From Anaerolineales bacterium (GTDB taxonomy: Bacteria; Chloroflexota; Anaerolineae; 4572-78; J111), in contig JAAUSP010000275.1 in assembly GCA_012032575.1 (NCBI GenBank), positions 1-9,527 of the forward strand: DNA of 9,527 nucleotides, in the 5' to 3' direction. The translations under genes and the position numbers were made by a program. The notes under the pieces were generated by a model. It did not search any database, had not been told where the DNA came from, and saw only the letters and a program-made list of their open reading frames with translations. This document shows positions 7,065 through 9,527 of this stretch, piece after piece (within the stretch, counting starts at the first letter, position 1; each line of letters starts with the position of its first letter).

Positions 7065-7246
7065 AGCTATAACCTTCCCTATTAATCGGTGAAAGATAAT
7101 AATTTTTCTGGGTTGATAAGTTGACGACAGGCCGTGATTTGGCCCTTTCCCTTGAAGTTTTATAGCTGAATTATGATAAACCATTATTGTTGCCCCCTTT
7201 GGTCAGGTATTGTTATGAAGCCGAAAATCGGCCATGAGATACAAAC

Positions 7247-7273
7247 AAAAAACCGCAGATAGAAAATCTGCGG
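7247..7273 (-). terminator. Third stacked intrinsic terminator (CCGCAGAT stem)
   Basis: On the - strand, CCGCAGAT pairs with ATCTGCGG (8 bp, 5-nt loop, 7253-7273) and is followed by six T bases (complement of 7247-7252). Its stem is nearly the same as that of the terminator at 7312-7342. From here to the start of the 80-aa gene at 7064 only a weak hairpin (GCCGA/TCGGC, 7220-7232) is seen. Confidence 0.85.
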
Positions 7274-7280
7274 CTTGAGC

Positions 7281-7301
7281 GGGCAGAACTTTTTTCTGCC
7301 C
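7281..7301 (-). terminator. Middle hairpin of the terminator stack (GGGCAGAA stem)
   Basis: GGGCAGAA (7281-7288) pairs perfectly with TTCTGCCC (7294-7301) around a 5-nt loop. There is no T-run after it in either direction; T bases lie in the loop on the + strand and A bases on the - strand. It is probably a structural hairpin between the two terminators rather than a terminator by itself. Confidence 0.5.
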
Positions 7302-7311
7302 GGACATCAAT

Positions 7312-7342
7312 AAAAAAGCCGCAGACGGTAGAGGTCTGCGGC
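7312..7342 (-). terminator. First intrinsic terminator after the 34-aa peptide gene
   Basis: On the - strand, GCCGCAGAC pairs with GTCTGCGGC (9 bp, 7-nt loop, 7318-7342) and is followed at once by TTTTTT (complement of 7312-7317). This is a textbook intrinsic terminator 22 nt after the stop of the 34-aa gene. Confidence 0.93.
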
Positions 7343-7364
7343 TCGGTGGGTTAGATTTTAGAAG

Positions 7365-7469
7365 CTATCTTAAAACCTCGGAGTCAGCAGACGCACTACG
7401 GCATGGCATAGCGAAGAAACCATCGCCGGAGCGTGGAAGAGCGGTAACAAACACGATGCATTTTGCCAT
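7365..7469 (-). CDS. 34-aa peptide in its own compact transcription unit
   Basis: A 34-codon frame starts ATG GCA AAA TGC ATC at 7469 and ends AGA TAG at 7365. The peptide begins MAKCIVFVTALP, has a glycine/phenylalanine centre SGDGFFAMPCR and ends ADSEVLR; it has two cysteines and no clear membrane span or secretion signal. AAAGGAG (7477-7483) lies seven bases before the ATG. A near-consensus promoter lies 35-64 nt upstream and an intrinsic terminator 22 nt downstream. These signals are good evidence that the unit is transcribed, and fair evidence that it is translated. It could be a functional small protein, an attenuation leader peptide, or an incidental frame in a small RNA. No family is recognised. 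Confidence 0.6.
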   Translation of the reverse strand: MAKCIVFVTALPRSGDGFFAMPCRSASADSEVLR

Positions 7470-7503
7470 TGCTGTACTCCTTTACGTTAAGTTTACGGTT
7501 GTC

Positions 7504-7533
7504 AGTATATCACACGTTCTGCCGAAATGTCAA
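7504..7533 (-). promoter_or_regulatory. Near-consensus sigma-70-type promoter for the 34-aa unit
   Basis: On the - strand, TTGACA (complement of 7528-7533, 6 of 6 matches) is followed after 18 bases by TATACT (complement of 7504-7509, 5 of 6). Transcription would start near 7497, leaving a leader of about 28 nt with AAAGGAG before the ATG. It is the best promoter in the window. Confidence 0.85.
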
Positions 7534-7597
7534 GACTTTTTTCAGACTTTGTTCGGAATTGTTCCTTAAAAAAACTTCGCAGGGGAACGCAAAACCA

Positions 7598-7789
7598 TCA
7601 GCCGGCCAGGTCAAGATATTTTTGCAGGTCCTGAGAAGTGGCTTTGGTCAGTTTTTGCGGGGAAGGGCTAAAGATTAGATGCTTTTCCAGGCGATCTATT
7701 TCTGTTTGCAGGGTATCCACTTTTTGAGCGGGAACGACGCGCCAGCGCCCGTTGGTTAACCGAGTGACAAAATTGATAAATTTTTGCAC
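7598..7789 (-). CDS. Small coiled-coil protein of 63 aa, family not named
   Basis: Starts at GTG (7787-7789), six bases after a perfect AAAGGAGGT ribosome site, which is strong support for translation. The protein begins MQKFINFVTRLTNGRWRVV, carries a heptad-like helix KVDTLQTEIDRLEKHL (about residues 23-38) and ends QDLQKYLDLAG. There is no signal peptide or membrane span. It reads from a separate promoter-like TATAAT at 7827-7832, between the DUF58 gene and the 34-aa unit. No function is assigned; the short coiled coil suggests self-association or an adaptor role. After the stop there is a T7 run on the - strand (complement of 7568-7574) but only a weak hairpin. Confidence 0.72.
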   Translation of the reverse strand: MQKFINFVTRLTNGRWRVVPAQKVDTLQTEIDRLEKHLIFSPSPQKLTKATSQDLQKYLDLAG

Positions 7790-7795
7790 GCTCGT

Positions 7796-7804
7796 ACCTC
7801 CTTT
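7796..7804 (-). promoter_or_regulatory. Perfect ribosome binding site of the 63-aa gene
   Basis: AAAGGAGGT on the - strand fully complements the 16S rRNA 3' end and lies six bases before a GTG codon. It decides the GTG start of a gene too short to be trusted on length alone. Confidence 0.9.
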
Positions 7805-7826
7805 AGGGTTTTGGGATTTGTAACTT

Positions 7827-7832
7827 ATTATA
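7827..7832 (-). promoter_or_regulatory. Candidate -10 box for the 63-aa gene
   Basis: A perfect TATAAT on the - strand lies 22 nt upstream of the AAAGGAGGT site. No good -35 box is seen at 16-18 bases; TTGAAA is present but only 9 bases away. It is a weak promoter call. Confidence 0.4.
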
Positions 7833-7883
7833 CTCGGTCAGTTTCAAATCCTTCGCTGTTGTTAGAAATTGATCCAAATTCAT

Positions 7884-7934
7884 GGAGATTAGAGATTGGA
7901 GATTATTAGCCTGAATCTCCAATCTCCAATCTCC
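7884..7934. repeat. Inverted GAGATTg/a heptamer array forming a 21-bp hairpin
   Basis: Three heptamers GAGATTA, GAGATTG, GAGATTA (7885-7905) face three AATCTCC units (7914-7934). Arms 7884-7904 and 7914-7934 pair at 20 of 21 positions around a 9-nt loop. It lies 46 nt after the stop of the DUF58 gene in the - strand direction. No T-run follows. Confidence 0.93.
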
Positions 7935-7979
7935 CAAATGGGTAAGTTGTCTAATTCTCATTTTTTGGCGGTGAATGTC

Positions 7980-9269
7980 TCAACGAGCGGAGCGGGCGTT
8001 GGCTAATGCCTCAGCCAGGGGGTCGCCCTGATGGACAATATAGTGGGGAACATAACTGGCCGTAAGTTCTATTTCCGTTTCCACAGAATTGTAGGGCATG
8101 CCAAAACTGCCGGGGTCAATCACAACGGCGGTGACCCGGATGCCCCGGTCTTGCAGATGGCGAGCCGCGGCTACCCATTCCGGGTCAACGGACGGGGTTA
8201 CAATCATCACGGTGGTGTTGCGACTGAAGCGGAGAGCTTCGGCCGCCAGAACCTCGGTCAGGGGAATGGCCCCATGCGCCTGGGTAACAGCCAGCATCTC
8301 GTAAATGCGGTTCAACTGCCGCTCGCCGCGGTCACTCTGGGCAATTTCGCGGTGGTAGGTGTTGGCATAGGTGATCAGGCCCACCGAGCGGTTCTGACCC
8401 AAAAAATGTTTGCTCAACGAAGCGGTAATGGCAATGCCGTACTCCTCGGTGCTGGGCGGCAGAGAAAAGTGGGGCAGCTTTTCCCAATACACCTCCGGTA
8501 AAACGAGCGGCGGCAGCTCGGCGTAAGTAAGGCCGGCCTGGACCCGTTTTTCCATATCCAGAAAAATCCAGACATCAGCCATCGGATCTAATTCAAACTC
8601 TTTGACCATCAGTTGGCCGGTGCGAGCGGTGCTGGCCCAATGAATCCGGTTGAAGCTGTCGCCCGGCACATAATTGCGAATACCGGAAACGTTGGTGGTC
8701 ACATAATGCGTCCGGCGGTGCATCACCTCGCCGCCGGTCTGCTCACCCACGAGCGGTTGAAAGGCCGGCAGGTCTGCGGCCATGGGATAAACGACCACGT
8801 GTGACGTAAACGAGCGGGGCAAATCTTTTTTGAGCAAAAACAGGCCAAAGGGATCGCTGCTGCAAAGCGAGATAGGGCCTAAGGTATACCGTCCCCGGCG
8901 GTGGCAGGGGGTGCGGGCGTGCCAGCTTTGCTGCCGTTTACCCCCCAGGTTCGAAATGACCCGGCTGGCCCGATGGCCCGGCAAATCGGAGTTATCTTTC
9001 AGTTCAATCCAGAGTTTGGGCAAAGGGCCGCTGTTTTCTAAAACAAAACGTTCTTCAAAAAATTTGCCGGCCTGAATCTGCCGGGATTGAGTCTGCCGGG
9101 TGACACGCACCCAATGCACGTTGAGCCAGGCCCACAGATAAGAGAGCAGTAAAATGGCCCCAAACAGATAGAAGAGATTGAAAAAAAGCGGATGCCCCAC
9201 GGTCAGCACCGCAAACAGTGAGGCCAGCCACATCAAAAAAAGAACCCAGCTTCGTTCCAGGTTGCGCAA
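7980..9269 (-). CDS. DUF58 domain-containing membrane-anchored protein
   Basis: A 429-aa protein with two N-terminal membrane helices (about residues 7-25 and 27-47) and a long cytoplasmic or extracytoplasmic part. The region RRGRYTLGP (124-132) followed by SDPFGLF (138-144) and the core GIRNYVPGDSFNRIHW (196-211) with VKEFE (222-226) define the DUF58 family, which resembles VWA-type domains; the segment from ADVWIFLDME onward fits that fold. Members usually pair with a MoxR AAA ATPase, thought to help metal-dependent or complex assembly at the membrane; the exact client is unknown. The start is TTG at 9267-9269, set by GAGGAG six bases before. The gene follows the moxR end by 85 nt. It is intact, unlike four other genes here. 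Confidence 0.92.
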   Translation of the reverse strand: MRNLERSWVLFLMWLASLFAVLTVGHPLFFNLFYLFGAILLLSYLWAWLNVHWVRVTRQTQSRQIQAGKFFEERFVLENSGPLPKLWIELKDNSDLPGHRASRVISNLGGKRQQSWHARTPCHRRGRYTLGPISLCSSDPFGLFLLKKDLPRSFTSHVVVYPMAADLPAFQPLVGEQTGGEVMHRRTHYVTTNVSGIRNYVPGDSFNRIHWASTARTGQLMVKEFELDPMADVWIFLDMEKRVQAGLTYAELPPLVLPEVYWEKLPHFSLPPSTEEYGIAITASLSKHFLGQNRSVGLITYANTYHREIAQSDRGERQLNRIYEMLAVTQAHGAIPLTEVLAAEALRFSRNTTVMIVTPSVDPEWVAAARHLQDRGIRVTAVVIDPGSFGMPYNSVETEIELTASYVPHYIVHQGDPLAEALANARSAR

Positions 9270-9275
9270 GAAAGA

Positions 9276-9281
9276 CTCCTC
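9276..9281 (-). promoter_or_regulatory. Ribosome binding site deciding a TTG start
   Basis: GAGGAG on the - strand lies six bases before TTG CGC AAC. No ATG in frame gives an equally good site with the first membrane helix kept, so TTG is preferred as the start of the DUF58 gene. Confidence 0.8.
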
Positions 9282-9289
9282 GAAAAAAA

Positions 9290-9347
9290 GTAGACGGTAT
9301 ACGGTAGACAGGGAGGACGATAGGCTTCTGCTCAGCGCCCTGTCTAC
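9290..9347. repeat. GTAGACG heptamers with an inverted copy between moxR and DUF58 genes
   Basis: Heptamers GTAGACG, GTATACG, GTAGACA run at 9290-9310. GTAGACAGGG (9304-9313) pairs perfectly with CCCTGTCTAC (9338-9347) around 24 nt. It fills most of the 85-nt gap between the moxR stop and the DUF58 start. Confidence 0.85.
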
Positions 9348-9354
9348 TGCTTGA

Positions 9355-9527
9355 CTATCTGCTCGCTACCCGTGCGCCGGGCACGGGCACGGAAGAAAGA
9401 ATATCCTGAATGACTTCTTTGGGATCAATATTTTTTGATCCGGGCGGCCGGGCTGATGATGAGACGGTGGGCCAGGGTGGGGTCGGCCAGAAATTTGACG
9501 TCATCAGGTATCACATAATCGCGCTGG
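9355..9527 (-). CDS. MoxR-family AAA ATPase, C-terminal end, frameshifted
   Basis: Only the last part of the gene lies in the window; the ATPase core is beyond the right edge. The sequence [22 protein letters not shown] followed by IISPAARIK matches the C-terminal lid domain of MoxR chaperone-type ATPases. One frame stops at TGA 9425-9427, but the sequence goes on in another as [19 protein letters not shown] and ends at TAG 9355-9357, exactly the usual MoxR ending. The two frames join at a run of six A bases (complement of 9431-9436), where five would keep the frame. MoxR proteins act with the neighbouring DUF58/VWA proteins in assembly of other complexes. A homopolymer error is the likely cause. 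Confidence 0.85.

Noticed and set aside
6822..7184. Longer 120-codon version of the 80-aa gene
   Set aside because: The ATG at 7064 has GGGAAGG at the right distance; the upstream extension has no such site and looks non-coding.
7365..7469. Region as a tRNA, tmRNA or riboswitch
   Set aside because: No cloverleaf, no CCA end, no tmRNA tag frame and no riboswitch core that I recognise; only a weak GGCGATGG/CCATGCC stem.
7463..7678. A 71-codon + strand frame over the promoter region
   Set aside because: It is antisense to the promoter of the 34-aa unit and part of the 63-aa gene and has no ribosome site or motif.

Overview
The window looks like a chromosomal segment of a bacterium of moderately high GC, most likely from the phylum Chloroflexota (Anaerolineae or Caldilineae type). 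This is an inference from gene style, from the obgE-nadD pairing, and from intergenic spacers filled with short 7-nt tandem repeats. No rRNA, tRNA or CRISPR array is visible.

Layout. On the + strand are the 3' part of obgE (1-935), nadD (1084-1695) and a small IsdG/HmoA-like heme-monooxygenase-type ABM protein (1776-2090), closed by an intrinsic terminator at 2209-2242. Everything else is on the - strand. In transcription order it is: the C-terminal end of a MoxR-type AAA ATPase (9527-9355), a DUF58 protein (9269-7980), a 63-aa coiled-coil protein (7789-7598), a 34-aa peptide gene with its own near-consensus promoter and three stacked terminators (7533-7247), an 80-aa protein (7064-6822), two ABC exporter half-transporters (6728-4834 and 4707-2879), and a GNAT acetyltransferase (2705-2265). 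The two ABC proteins carry complementary site degeneracies and so look like one heterodimeric exporter. MoxR plus DUF58 is the familiar chaperone and VWA-like pair.

Repeats. Nearly every spacer holds a different short repeat built on a 7-nt (or 7+8 = 15-nt) period. Most are folded into inverted arms that make long hairpins, and some supply the stop codon of the upstream gene. Related repeats also lie in frame inside the linker of one ABC protein. A 92-bp inverted-repeat element at 2720-2811 is flanked exactly by an 8-bp direct repeat and looks like a MITE. Two related GGAGTnCAAA(A)GC hairpins sit directly after the two ABC genes.

Quality warning. Four conserved genes (obgE, both ABC genes, moxR) each carry one small frameshift with the conserved protein continuing in another frame. 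The simplest reading is uncorrected sequencing or assembly indels. The gene calls given here span the breaks.

The best candidates for something undescribed are the 34-aa peptide transcription unit, the MITE, and the locus-specific heptamer inverted arrays.
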